Shown here: positions 1-8,649 of the stretch, piece after piece | Layout of the letters: each line of letters opens with the position of its first letter | Position numbering within the stretch: the first letter of the stretch is position 1 | Source of the DNA: Saprospiraceae bacterium | Lineage (GTDB): Bacteria > Bacteroidota > Bacteroidia > Chitinophagales > Saprospiraceae | DNA length: 49,776 nucleotides | Direction: 5' to 3' | Assembly: GCA_020629035.1 (NCBI GenBank) | Contig: JAHDEC010000027.1 | Location: forward strand, 1-49,776 | Position numbers and translations under genes: made by a program | Notes under the pieces: model-generated | What the model was told of the DNA's origin: nothing | The model's input: the letters and a program-made list of their open reading frames with translations, nothing else | Database searches by the model: none

Positions 1-49
1 AAATCCTGTGACCGTTGAGGTCGTGCGGGTTCGATTCCCGCCTCGAGCA
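1..49 (+). tRNA. tRNA-Leu (UUR type), 3' part only
   Basis: The window opens inside a tRNA. The T arm is visible as GCGGG (25-29), loop TTCGATT (30-36) and CCCGC (37-41). It is followed by the acceptor strand CTCGAGC (42-48) and discriminator A49. Before it, GACC-GTTGA-GGTC forms a long variable arm, so this is a class II tRNA. AAA then TCCTG (4-8) gives loop positions 36-38 and the anticodon-stem 3' strand, so the anticodon ends in A. That fits Leu UAA or CAA better than Ser. CCA is not encoded (the next bases are CTT). The anticodon's first two bases lie outside the window, so the isoacceptor is inferred. Confidence 0.85.
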
Positions 50-161
50 CTTTATTCTCTTTTTTCCTAATATATAAGTTAACTAAAAAATTCAGCTTTA
101 CAAATATGTATGGCTTATCATATTAATGTCGTAAATTCGTTATATACGATAATTGTCTAAT

Positions 162-3100
162 ATGAAAGTCCTTAATATTCTGTGGATAACGTTACTTTTT
201 CAGTACACTTGTGCTTGTCAAAAGACCAATGTATTTGAAAAAGCCCTACATTTTGATCAACCATTTCTTATTGAAAACCAGTTATTCCCATTTGCTAATC
301 AAAGCATTGACATTGCTTCACTAAAAGAAAATGCTTCCATCCTCACACCATTATTTCAGCCCCTCGCCTTAAGTTCCTATGAAAGTTTTGAAGCAAGGTC
401 AAAAGATCTATTTGTTTATTTATTAGCTAATCGTAATGATAATAATGAGCAAATAGCGCTGCAAGTAGCTCTCATTGCATTTGAAGAAAATGAATTTGAT
501 GAAGCCGTCTCCTTTTTTGAACAAATGAATCCAGGAATTTTAAAAACTAATGATGAAGCATATTTTCTCTATGCTTATTCATTATTTGCTTCAAAGAAAT
601 TCCAAATGGCCAAAGACATCTTTGAAATTATTAGGAATAAATCAGGAGATTATGCTCATTTCGCTACGTATTATGCTGGAATGAGTTCTTTTTTTCTTGG
701 AAAGCCTGACGAATCAATTGCCCTTTTAAGTCAAGTTGACAATATCGAACCATTTCAAAACTACACTCCCTATTATTTAGCCCAACTTTACTTTAGTCAA
801 GAAAAATACATAACATGTATCCAATACATTGAAAATATACCTACAAGAAATAGACAACATGAAATGTATAGAATTTTAGGCCAATCCTATTTTTTGTTGG
901 AAGATTATCCCGCTGCGCATCAAAATTTAGCCAAATATCTGGATAAAAACACCAAAGGAACTACTGAAACTGCCTTTCAATATGGTTATGCTAGCTATAA
1001 AACGAATAAACTGGATCTAGCAGAGTTGTATTTTAATAAAATTGCACTTGATAACAGTCCACTTTCTTTTTTCGCTAATTACTATTTATCTGACATCTAT
1101 TATCAGGAGGGTTTTTACTTAAAATCATTAGCCTCAACCGAACAATTAATTGACCAATCAACAGATCCAGCACTTACCGAAAATTTAATCTACAATGCTG
1201 GAATGCTAGCTTATAAAACAGAATCGAATAGACGGTCATTAGATCATTTTAACAGCCTGGATAGGCAATCATTATATCGACCGACAGCCGACAAGTACAT
1301 TAATCAAATTTTATTGGGATCTGAAGATCTTGATGGTTCTATTGCCTTTATTGAAAAGCAAGGTGATCAAAGTTCGTTTAAAGAAACCTATTCGACACTA
1401 ATCCTTAGCAAGTCAAGGCAGTTATATAATGACAAGCAGTATTCCTTGGCCAGCAAAACATTGAACAAAATAACTTCAAATAATGCTGATCAAAACCTCC
1501 AGCAAGAAGCAGCTTATTTACATGGTAGAATAGCACTGAAGAACAATCAAAAAACAGCTGCCATTGAACATTTTAATCAGCTCAAGCAGGGGCAAAAAGA
1601 CTATGCTTCTTCCCAGTATTTTTTGGGTAATATTTACCAACTTATTGATCAAAAAACAGCAGCGAAAACAGCCTATAAAACTGCAATAAAAGCTGGAAAA
1701 ACATCATCAGAATCAGCAGCCCTAACCGATAATGCTAACTTGCAACTTGCCGCCTTATATTTAGAAGAAAAAGAGTACAAACAAGGGCTTAAATATTTAA
1801 CTAAATCATCACAAAGCAGTACAATTTACAAAGATTATACATTATATATATCTTCATATGTTTCTGCAAACGAGGGCAATATTGGACAACAAAAAGCCTA
1901 TTTGTCTGAGCTCATAAACAATCACCCACAAAGTAATTATGCCGAACAATCTAGCAGGGAGTTATCGCAGCTTCTCATCAAAGAAAACAAAGGTGATGAG
2001 GCCATGTCGCTGCTTGAAAATTTAGCCAACTCTGAAGATAAAATTATTGCTGGGGATGCTCTACTTCAGCAAGCACTAATTCACTATAATAACAACGATA
2101 TAAAAGAAGCCATACGACTCTATAAAAGAGTGGTAGAAACCCCTTCTTCAACTGATCAAAAATTAAGTGCCATTGCCGCATTGAAAGAAATCTATTTAAG
2201 AGATTTAAAAGAGACAAACACCTTATTTAACTACTTGTCAGACGAAACTGATTACGAATTATCAAGTATTGCCAAAGACTCACTTTCATACAAAACGGCT
2301 TATGCCTACTATAGTAACGGAGAATACAGGAAAAGTATTATCAATCTTGAAAGCTATGTTTCAGACTATCCAAATGGTTTATTCTTAGACGAAGCTAATT
2401 ATACCATAGCTGAATCTTATGCCTTGTTACAAGAAAATGAAAATGCACTGCCCTATTATCAAAAAGTCATTGCAAATGAGCAATCTGCAAAGCAACTAAA
2501 TGCCACCAAAAAAGCAGCACTAATTGCTCTTAATCAACAACAGGATTATGGACTAGCCTTAGAATATTTTGAAAGCATATATACTAATACTCTTGATGAG
2601 AATGTGCGGCTAGAATCAGCAGAATCGGCCTTGTACTGCGCATTTAAGCTTGGTGACACAGATAACATTATCACCTATGGACAAAAAGTAGCTGAGCACC
2701 ACTCAACGGGCACCAAAGAAAAAGCAACAGCCTACTATTATCTTGGGAAAACACAAATAAACAAAGCCCCTGATCAAGCTATCCAAGCCTTTAATAAAGT
2801 GGTACAACTCCTCGGAACATCACATAATATTAGTGCCGAATCAACCTATCTTTTAGCTAGTATTTTTTATCAGAAATCTGATTTAGAAGCTACTGAGCGA
2901 CAGTGTTTAGAAGCCATAAAGCGTGCGAGTAAATATCCAAAATGGGTAGCCAAAAGTCTATTGCTTCTTTCTGATGTATACTTAGACAAAGAAGATTACC
3001 TAAATGCTAAGGCTACCTCTGAAGCCGTAATCGAGAATTACCGAGAAGATGCAAGCATCTACCAAGAAGCGACAGATAAACTTATCCTTATAAACGCCGC

Positions 3101-3173
3101 TTACAGCAAAAATAAATTGAAGGAGACAAATATTAATGAAGTAGAATTTGAAGACATACAAGATGAGCAATAA
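162..3173 (+). CDS. Large exported tetratricopeptide-repeat protein
   Basis: About 1003 residues, almost entirely TPR-like helical hairpins (for example YFSQEKYITCIQYIENI and YALLQENENALPYYQKVI), with a hydrophobic N-terminus ending in CAC-QK, so it is exported to the periplasm or possibly lipid-anchored. I chose ATG at 162 over the in-frame TTG at 153 because it gives the cleaner signal sequence. Large TPR proteins of this kind in Bacteroidota are often annotated as a putative component of a TonB system and sit next to an outer-membrane barrel gene. That is the arrangement here: the next gene's ATG lies inside this gene's last codons (11-nt overlap), which suggests translational coupling. 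The function, a periplasmic scaffold for the barrel, is inferred; TPR folds bind proteins but show no catalysis. Confidence 0.85.
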   Translation: MKVLNILWITLLFQYTCACQKTNVFEKALHFDQPFLIENQLFPFANQSIDIASLKENASILTPLFQPLALSSYESFEARSKDLFVYLLANRNDNNEQIALQVALIAFEENEFDEAVSFFEQMNPGILKTNDEAYFLYAYSLFASKKFQMAKDIFEIIRNKSGDYAHFATYYAGMSSFFLGKPDESIALLSQVDNIEPFQNYTPYYLAQLYFSQEKYITCIQYIENIPTRNRQHEMYRILGQSYFLLEDYPAAHQNLAKYLDKNTKGTTETAFQYGYASYKTNKLDLAELYFNKIALDNSPLSFFANYYLSDIYYQEGFYLKSLASTEQLIDQSTDPALTENLIYNAGMLAYKTESNRRSLDHFNSLDRQSLYRPTADKYINQILLGSEDLDGSIAFIEKQGDQSSFKETYSTLILSKSRQLYNDKQYSLASKTLNKITSNNADQNLQQEAAYLHGRIALKNNQKTAAIEHFNQLKQGQKDYASSQYFLGNIYQLIDQKTAAKTAYKTAIKAGKTSSESAALTDNANLQLAALYLEEKEYKQGLKYLTKSSQSSTIYKDYTLYISSYVSANEGNIGQQKAYLSELINNHPQSNYAEQSSRELSQLLIKENKGDEAMSLLENLANSEDKIIAGDALLQQALIHYNNNDIKEAIRLYKRVVETPSSTDQKLSAIAALKEIYLRDLKETNTLFNYLSDETDYELSSIAKDSLSYKTAYAYYSNGEYRKSIINLESYVSDYPNGLFLDEANYTIAESYALLQENENALPYYQKVIANEQSAKQLNATKKAALIALNQQQDYGLALEYFESIYTNTLDENVRLESAESALYCAFKLGDTDNIITYGQKVAEHHSTGTKEKATAYYYLGKTQINKAPDQAIQAFNKVVQLLGTSHNISAESTYLLASIFYQKSDLEATERQCLEAIKRASKYPKWVAKSLLLLSDVYLDKEDYLNAKATSEAVIENYREDASIYQEATDKLILINAAYSKNKLKETNINEVEFEDIQDEQ

Positions 3174-4788
3174 ATACACCCTTTTAATACTTTTTAGCCT
3201 AGTTAGCTCTATTTTAAGCAGTCAAATAGACAATGATACCATTGGTTTGCCTTCTGATATTTTAGAGGTAAGTAAAGCTAAAGCATTAACGCTACAATCC
3301 TTCGAGTTTATCGACATACCTGTTAGCGAGGAACAACCAGAAGTCACCCAGATTCCTATAGACTTCCAAATTCAAGCTTTGGATTATGAGTTTCCTAAAG
3401 TTCAAGCTAAAATAAAACCGCTTCGACACCAATACCATAGAGAACCTAACTATAATGATGGTTGGCTGCAAGTAGGGTTTGGAGCACCGAATCAAATATT
3501 AGGTGATGTAGGCTATTATTACTCTATCGAAAACTGGTATGGTCTAGGCGCTGATGTACGCTATCACTCGACAAAAGACAAAGCCAGATATCAGGCAAAT
3601 TTTACAGATATAAATAGTAATGTCCAGGGACACTACTTTATAAACAAACAACTTAAAGCCCTAGCTGGAGTCCACTATAATTATGGACAAGTAGGTCTTA
3701 GGGATGAATCATTTGAGACATTGGATACCTTTCCTCAGCCTCTTCTAGACCAAAGTCATAATAATGTAGGAGCTTATATAGGGCTTCACGGCACACCTTA
3801 CCAATCACTTAAGCTGCTGTATGGATTGCAAGGCAGCTATGATTTAAACTTTATCAGACAACACCAGTTCAACGAAAATCATTTCCACGCTTCGGGCTAC
3901 CTGAAGAAAAGTTTTAAAGATGTTTTTGGATTTAATGTAGATGCAGATATTGCTAGAACAATAGCAACATTGAACCAACAAAAATCGTCCGCAACTGCTT
4001 TAAATATCAAACCCTATCTTAACTGGAAAAACGATTTATTTAATGTTATTGCTGGACTCAACATGATGACAGCTGAACTGAATCAATTCTATCCTTACGC
4101 TGAACTAGCCTATACTTTTGATGATAAAAATGCATCGCTTAGTTTAGGAGCAAACAGCTACAATAAAGTGGCCAATTTTCATGAAATAAAAAGTATTATT
4201 CCTGAGGTTTTACCTTCCCTTGACTGGATACAATCAAATATAGAAAAACAACTCTTTTTTAAGGGTGCTTTCAATAAAAACAAGACTAAACAACATATTA
4301 AATTAAGCTATAGATCACTTGAAAACGAGGTCAACTTCTTTTATGATGCCAGAGCATCGAGATTAGTCGGACAGTCTATTGATTATACTTTATTATCGGC
4401 CAATCTTGCTCACAGTATGCAGGTTAATGATTGGTTAACTTACCAATTAGATTTGACTCAAAATTTATTTCTTACTGGAGCATCAGAGCAACTAGCACTG
4501 CTGCCAACAACATTCTTTAAAGGTACTTTAGAACAATCCCTGTTTGAACATAAATTAAGTCTTAGTCAATCTATCTTTTACATTAAACGAAATGAAATCA
4601 TTAAGCCAGAAGAAACGCTAATAATAGACGATATTATAGATCTCAACGTGGAGATTAACTATGCCTTTAATGACCAGTTAAGTGGTTTTGCCAAGGGATA
4701 CAATTTACTCAATACCTCTTATCTGCAATGGGAGAATTATTACAGTTATGGTATTCAATTTTTAGCTGGCATTAAATATGTTTTTTAA
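3163..4788 (+). CDS. Outer-membrane beta-barrel protein partnered with TPR protein
   Basis: A signal peptide (MSNKYTLLILFSLVSSILSS, cut before Q) is followed by a proline-rich linker and then a long run of alternating amphipathic strands with many aromatic residues, ending in a terminal strand with final aromatic F (GIKYVF). This is typical of an outer-membrane barrel of the TonB-dependent-receptor type, but I see no clear plug domain, so it may be a plugless receptor-like barrel. The ATG at 3163 is preferred to an in-frame TTG at 3148; it overlaps the upstream TPR gene by 11 nt. The stop overlaps the stop of the convergent AAA gene by 4 nt. Substrate unknown; together with the TPR gene it probably forms one envelope unit. 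Confidence 0.75.
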   Translation: MSNKYTLLILFSLVSSILSSQIDNDTIGLPSDILEVSKAKALTLQSFEFIDIPVSEEQPEVTQIPIDFQIQALDYEFPKVQAKIKPLRHQYHREPNYNDGWLQVGFGAPNQILGDVGYYYSIENWYGLGADVRYHSTKDKARYQANFTDINSNVQGHYFINKQLKALAGVHYNYGQVGLRDESFETLDTFPQPLLDQSHNNVGAYIGLHGTPYQSLKLLYGLQGSYDLNFIRQHQFNENHFHASGYLKKSFKDVFGFNVDADIARTIATLNQQKSSATALNIKPYLNWKNDLFNVIAGLNMMTAELNQFYPYAELAYTFDDKNASLSLGANSYNKVANFHEIKSIIPEVLPSLDWIQSNIEKQLFFKGAFNKNKTKQHIKLSYRSLENEVNFFYDARASRLVGQSIDYTLLSANLAHSMQVNDWLTYQLDLTQNLFLTGASEQLALLPTTFFKGTLEQSLFEHKLSLSQSIFYIKRNEIIKPEETLIIDDIIDLNVEINYAFNDQLSGFAKGYNLLNTSYLQWENYYSYGIQFLAGIKYVF

Positions 4789-7403
4789 AAGCCGATATGC
4801 TGTCTCTTATAGAAACTGTGCTCACCACTTGCGCTTAAGTCGTCGAAGTCTTGCTGGGTAATTTGCTTAACAGCTATGCTTTTCTTTCCCTCTTTATGTA
4901 GTTTAGCAACCCGTACATTTTGCTGATGCACAAGACTCAAAATATACTTACGCATGGTTCTGGCGTTTCCAAAGTATTTATCTCTGCCTGACTCTAAAGT
5001 ACTTGCAAAATCACCAAGTAAAGTCTCAGCTTTTGCCGTCAAAGTATACTGCATTTCTTGTAGCATTGATTTACCAATTTTAGTAAGTTCTACACTTGAA
5101 TAATCATCAAATAACAAAGTTTTATCAAAGCGAGAGCGCAGGCCTGGATTTGCCTTTAAGAAAGCATCCATATTTTCAGGATATCCCGCAACAAATACGA
5201 AAAATTTTCCACGATCATCCTCCATCCGCTTCAGTAGGGTTTGGATGGCTTCGTTACCATAATCGCCTTGTAAACCATTGAAATTAGACAAGGTGTAAGC
5301 CTCATCAATAAATAATACACCTCCCATCGCTTCATCTACTTTTTCATTGGTTTTTATAGCTGTTTGTCCTACAAAACCAGCAACTAGGCCCTGACGATCT
5401 GTTTCTACGATATGGCCTCGTTCGATCAGCCCTAGAGACTTGTATAGTTTGGCTAAAATACGGGCAACGGTAGTCTTACCTGTGCCAGGATTTCCTACAA
5501 AAACAGTGTGAAGAAAAAACTGATTTAACACATCTTTTCTTTGTTCCTTTTGGTACTTAATAATCTCTACTAATTCATAAATCTCCTGCTTCACTTTATC
5601 GATACCAATTAAGCTTTCTAATTCAGCTAAAGACTGGTCTAGAAGCTCCTGGTCAATGGGAATTTCAGGCCCCTTGTTTTCTAATGATTCATTGATTTTT
5701 AGTACATCGCCTTCTTCTATATGTTCAAGACTACTTTTTGAAAGATTCGAAGGTTTCTTTAAACCCATAACTCGTAAACCCAGATTTATTTTAGCTTTTT
5801 CCACAAGGTCATAGACATACCTAGCATTTCCAAAAGTTACATCACGATCTCTAAACGATCTCACTATCATTTTTTCCAAAGCTATTTTAGCCGATTCCGA
5901 AAACGTCACCTCCTTCTCTGAGGCTGCAAATGCTGCTATTTCATTTAACTCCTGCGGCATGTAATCTCTAAATGAGTAGAAATGCTTAAATCTGGATTTT
6001 AGCCCAGGATTTGAGTTAATAAAGTGATCCATTTCCTTAGGATATCCCGCAACTATAACGGCCATGTCTTGATCACTACTTGACATGTGTTTCACTAGGA
6101 TCTCGATTACTTCACGTCCAAAATCTTTGGTATCATCATTAGATCTTGCTAAAGCGTATGCTTCATCTATAAATAAAACCCCTCCTTTAGCCTTTTCGAT
6201 GGCTTCTTTAACTTTTGGTGCAGTCTGTCCGATATATTCTCCAACTAAATCTACTCGATCAACTTCATGAACATGCCCCTTGGAAAGCAGTCCCATTTTC
6301 TTGTAGAGTTTACCCATCATTTGGGCAACGGTAGTTTTTCCTGTACCTGGATTTCCTGTAAAGACCGAATGAATATTTATGGTTTCGGCATCACTAAATC
6401 CCTTATCTCGCCTCAATTGTAAGAATTGGATATATTGGGCATGCTCTCGGACCTTTTGCTTGATTTCGTGCAAGCCAATCAAAGCATCTAAATCTTGTAG
6501 CACCTCATCAAAAGATACATTCGGATCATCATCTTCTGCGATCACCAAAGACTTGGATTGATAAGGTAAAAATATATTGTTGTTTCCAGCTGAGAATTCT
6601 TCGCCGATTTCGAAGGGCAAGGTAGCCACTAGTTTATCGAGAAATACCAGGTCTACGGTATACATTCCTTTTCGCCAACTACCGGTAGAATTAGATCCCC
6701 AACCTGCCGTCAACTTAATCTCATTTTCCGTCCGATTTATCTCGACAAGCTTTGCAATATGCCCTTTAAGTTCTTTGGCCTCATTATTAAATTTCACAAA
6801 CATTTCTAAGAACCAATCATTGCTTAGATGTTTATTTTCAAGCATAATTTCAGCATAGATGTATCTAGTTTCTTCATGCGAAAAAACCTTTAAATACTCA
6901 CGTTCGTTTTCGATTACATCATCGTACTTCCCCTCATAAAGTCGGAGCGATTTAAAATTAAAATATGGATTGTCAGCTATCTCATTCCAGGCAAATCCTG
7001 CATCTTCAACGTAGAAATATTTAGCTGTAGCTAGTTCTCCATCAATAATAGCTTCCCAGTAATAGGTCCCTTTTTTCCAAAATGCGCCCTGCTTTTTATT
7101 CCCCCAACCTTCTCTAATATGAACAATACTGTCATATTTACTCACCTTTTTTTCAAAATCTAAGCTACATATTTTGCGCTTGGACTCCCCTATTTTATAG
7201 CAATTCAGATTTACCTTAACTTTCCAAGAAGCCTCATCGAATAGCTTATTGTAAAAACTTAATTCGGCATATATATAGCTCGTAAAGTATCTATCAAAAA
7301 CTTGGCGATACTTCTTTTGGTTTGAAGCAAGCCATTCAGTAGAGCCGTAAACTCGTAGTTCTTTAAATTTATAACTCTTCTTTTTCGATTCTTGACCTTC
7401 CAT
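4785..7403 (-). CDS. Tandem AAA+ ATPase, SpoVK/CbbX-like, with duplicated N-terminal domain
   Basis: 872 residues. Two AAA+ modules are plain: Walker A GNPGTGKTTVAQ at 350-357 with Walker B GGVLFIDEAYAL, and GNPGTGKTTVAR at 637-644 with GGVLFIDEAYTL. Each is followed by a sensor/arginine-finger stretch (LKSRF, LRSRF). The 'LIGLHEIKQKV' and 'LIGIDKVKQEI' lead-ins are characteristic of the SpoVK/CbbX family. CbbX remodels Rubisco; the substrate here is unknown. Residues about 12-270 hold two copies of a beta-rich domain with the shared pattern YIYAE...GWG...G.WKKG.Y, presumably substrate- or partner-binding. No signal peptide, so cytoplasmic. ATG start. It is a single-gene unit, transcribed away from the ferredoxin operon. 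Confidence 0.88.
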   Translation of the reverse strand: MEGQESKKKSYKFKELRVYGSTEWLASNQKKYRQVFDRYFTSYIYAELSFYNKLFDEASWKVKVNLNCYKIGESKRKICSLDFEKKVSKYDSIVHIREGWGNKKQGAFWKKGTYYWEAIIDGELATAKYFYVEDAGFAWNEIADNPYFNFKSLRLYEGKYDDVIENEREYLKVFSHEETRYIYAEIMLENKHLSNDWFLEMFVKFNNEAKELKGHIAKLVEINRTENEIKLTAGWGSNSTGSWRKGMYTVDLVFLDKLVATLPFEIGEEFSAGNNNIFLPYQSKSLVIAEDDDPNVSFDEVLQDLDALIGLHEIKQKVREHAQYIQFLQLRRDKGFSDAETINIHSVFTGNPGTGKTTVAQMMGKLYKKMGLLSKGHVHEVDRVDLVGEYIGQTAPKVKEAIEKAKGGVLFIDEAYALARSNDDTKDFGREVIEILVKHMSSSDQDMAVIVAGYPKEMDHFINSNPGLKSRFKHFYSFRDYMPQELNEIAAFAASEKEVTFSESAKIALEKMIVRSFRDRDVTFGNARYVYDLVEKAKINLGLRVMGLKKPSNLSKSSLEHIEEGDVLKINESLENKGPEIPIDQELLDQSLAELESLIGIDKVKQEIYELVEIIKYQKEQRKDVLNQFFLHTVFVGNPGTGKTTVARILAKLYKSLGLIERGHIVETDRQGLVAGFVGQTAIKTNEKVDEAMGGVLFIDEAYTLSNFNGLQGDYGNEAIQTLLKRMEDDRGKFFVFVAGYPENMDAFLKANPGLRSRFDKTLLFDDYSSVELTKIGKSMLQEMQYTLTAKAETLLGDFASTLESGRDKYFGNARTMRKYILSLVHQQNVRVAKLHKEGKKSIAVKQITQQDFDDLSASGEHSFYKRQHIGF

Positions 7404-7558
7404 TTCCTACAGAATTATTTTGTATTTCAATGTTACGATAAATTAGGATAAGATGCTAAAAAGATTAACATTCGAAAAAATTAAAAATAAATTAGTCTTT
7501 TAATAATCTTTATTAGCTAACTGATGTTTACTTATAATGATTAATTTCGCGATTAAAT

Positions 7559-7900
7559 ATGGCTAAGATTAAATTTACATTTGAAGATAAATCGCTTGAA
7601 GACAGAGTCATTGAGGGCTTTGAACTTGGGCAATCAATATTGGATATAGCAGAAGATAATGATATTCATCTTAACCACAACTGTGGCTGTGTTTGTGCTT
7701 GTAGCACTTGTCAGGTATATGTGAAAAAAGGGGATGAATTTTTACCAGAAATATCAGATAGAGAAGAAGACTTTATAGATCGTGCAATCGCACCTACCTT
7801 AGAGTCAAGATTAGGCTGCCAATGCATTATCAATGATGAAAATGCTGAATTAGAGGTAGAAATTCCAGATCAGGATCAAATTATTGGACACGAACACTAG
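7559..7900 (+). CDS. fdx: Adrenodoxin-type 2Fe-2S ferredoxin (ISC-type)
   Basis: 113 residues, the usual size for vertebrate-type/Isc ferredoxin. Cluster ligands fit C42-x5-C48-x2-C51 and C87 in SRLGCQC. Extra cysteines lie at 44, 46 and 89, so the loop NCGCVCACSTC is unusually Cys-rich. In ISC systems this ferredoxin supplies electrons for sulfur reduction on the scaffold. The next gene, five bases on, is iscX, which supports an Fe-S assembly role rather than a respiratory one. No iscS, iscU, hscA or hscB is nearby. The ATG follows an AT-rich leader; a weak -7-like TAATTTCG sits just upstream at 7542. Confidence 0.9.
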   Translation: MAKIKFTFEDKSLEDRVIEGFELGQSILDIAEDNDIHLNHNCGCVCACSTCQVYVKKGDEFLPEISDREEDFIDRAIAPTLESRLGCQCIINDENAELEVEIPDQDQIIGHEH

Positions 7901-7905
7901 ACTGA

Positions 7906-8151
7906 ATGAGTTTTGACGATTTTAATAACATGCCTTTACAATGGGCCGATCATGAAGACATAGCAATGGGCTTATATGATCGTTTTGGTGATGATTTTGA
8001 CGAAAGTAAAATTTATCGCATACGATTTACTGAACTTATCGAGTGGGTTCTAGAACTTGACAATTTCGAAGGAATACGAGAAGATTGCAGTGAAGGTCAT
8101 TTAGAGCAAATCCAAGCAAAGTGGGTTTATGAATGGCGCGACAATCAATAA
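7906..8151 (+). CDS. iscX: IscX-family Fe-S cluster assembly protein
   Basis: 81 residues, small and very acidic. The family signature is readable: LQWADHEDIAMGLYDRF near the N-terminus, then RFTELIEWVLELDNFEG, then a C-terminal helix ending WVYEW. In Enterobacteria, IscX (YfhJ) binds IscS and iron and modulates cluster assembly, and its gene follows fdx at the end of the isc operon. Here the fdx-iscX order is kept but the rest of isc is absent. This protein is a few residues longer than the E. coli one. ATG start, 5 nt after fdx and 6 nt before the phosphatase gene, so cotranscription is likely. Confidence 0.85.
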   Translation: MSFDDFNNMPLQWADHEDIAMGLYDRFGDDFDESKIYRIRFTELIEWVLELDNFEGIREDCSEGHLEQIQAKWVYEWRDNQ

Positions 8152-8157
8152 TGCAAT

Positions 8158-8649
8158 ATGGCTAATGTCTACCAGCAACTTAGTGAAATTGATACCCTAA
8201 TCTTTGATGTGGATGGTGTATTTACTCCTTCACACATCATCCTTTCCGAACAAAATGAATGGTTGCGTATTATGCATACTCAAGATGGCTATGCAGTCAA
8301 AAGAGCTTTAAAGGCTGGATTTAATGTTGGCATTATCACCAAAGCTATTTCCAAACCTGTAAGGGATAGATTCGAACAATTAGGTGTGGAGCACATCTAC
8401 CAAGTTACTGGTTCTAAGTTGGATGCCTTCCATGATTTAATGACTAAATTCGGTAATTGCACATCCTTGTACATGGGTGATGATTTATCAGATTTAGAGG
8501 TAATGGACTTAGTGAGTGTCGCGGCTTGTCCATATGATGCAGTCTATGAGGTTCAAGAAAAGTGTCAATTTATTTCTGCGAGGAAAGGTGGAAATACTTG
8601 CGTTAGAGATATTATAGAGCGAGTATTGCGCATCAAGAATTTATGGTAG
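8158..8649 (+). CDS. KdsC-like HAD phosphatase (KDO-8-phosphate phosphatase family)
   Basis: 163 residues, the compact cap-less HAD IIIC type. Motif I is FDVDGVF with the nucleophile at D17 and acid/base D19. Motif II is IITKAIS, motif III lies at GSKLDAF, and motif IV is YMGDDLSDLEVM. The C-terminal tail has KGGNTCVRDIIERVL, equivalent to the GG.GAVRE flap of KdsC. KdsC removes phosphate from KDO-8-phosphate to give KDO for the lipid A inner core. Related paralogs act on other sugar-acid phosphates, so the substrate is assigned by similarity only. It is joined directly to the prenyltransferase gene (stop TAG followed at once by ATG), part of a tight six-gene operon. Confidence 0.85.
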   Translation: MANVYQQLSEIDTLIFDVDGVFTPSHIILSEQNEWLRIMHTQDGYAVKRALKAGFNVGIITKAISKPVRDRFEQLGVEHIYQVTGSKLDAFHDLMTKFGNCTSLYMGDDLSDLEVMDLVSVAACPYDAVYEVQEKCQFISARKGGNTCVRDIIERVLRIKNLW

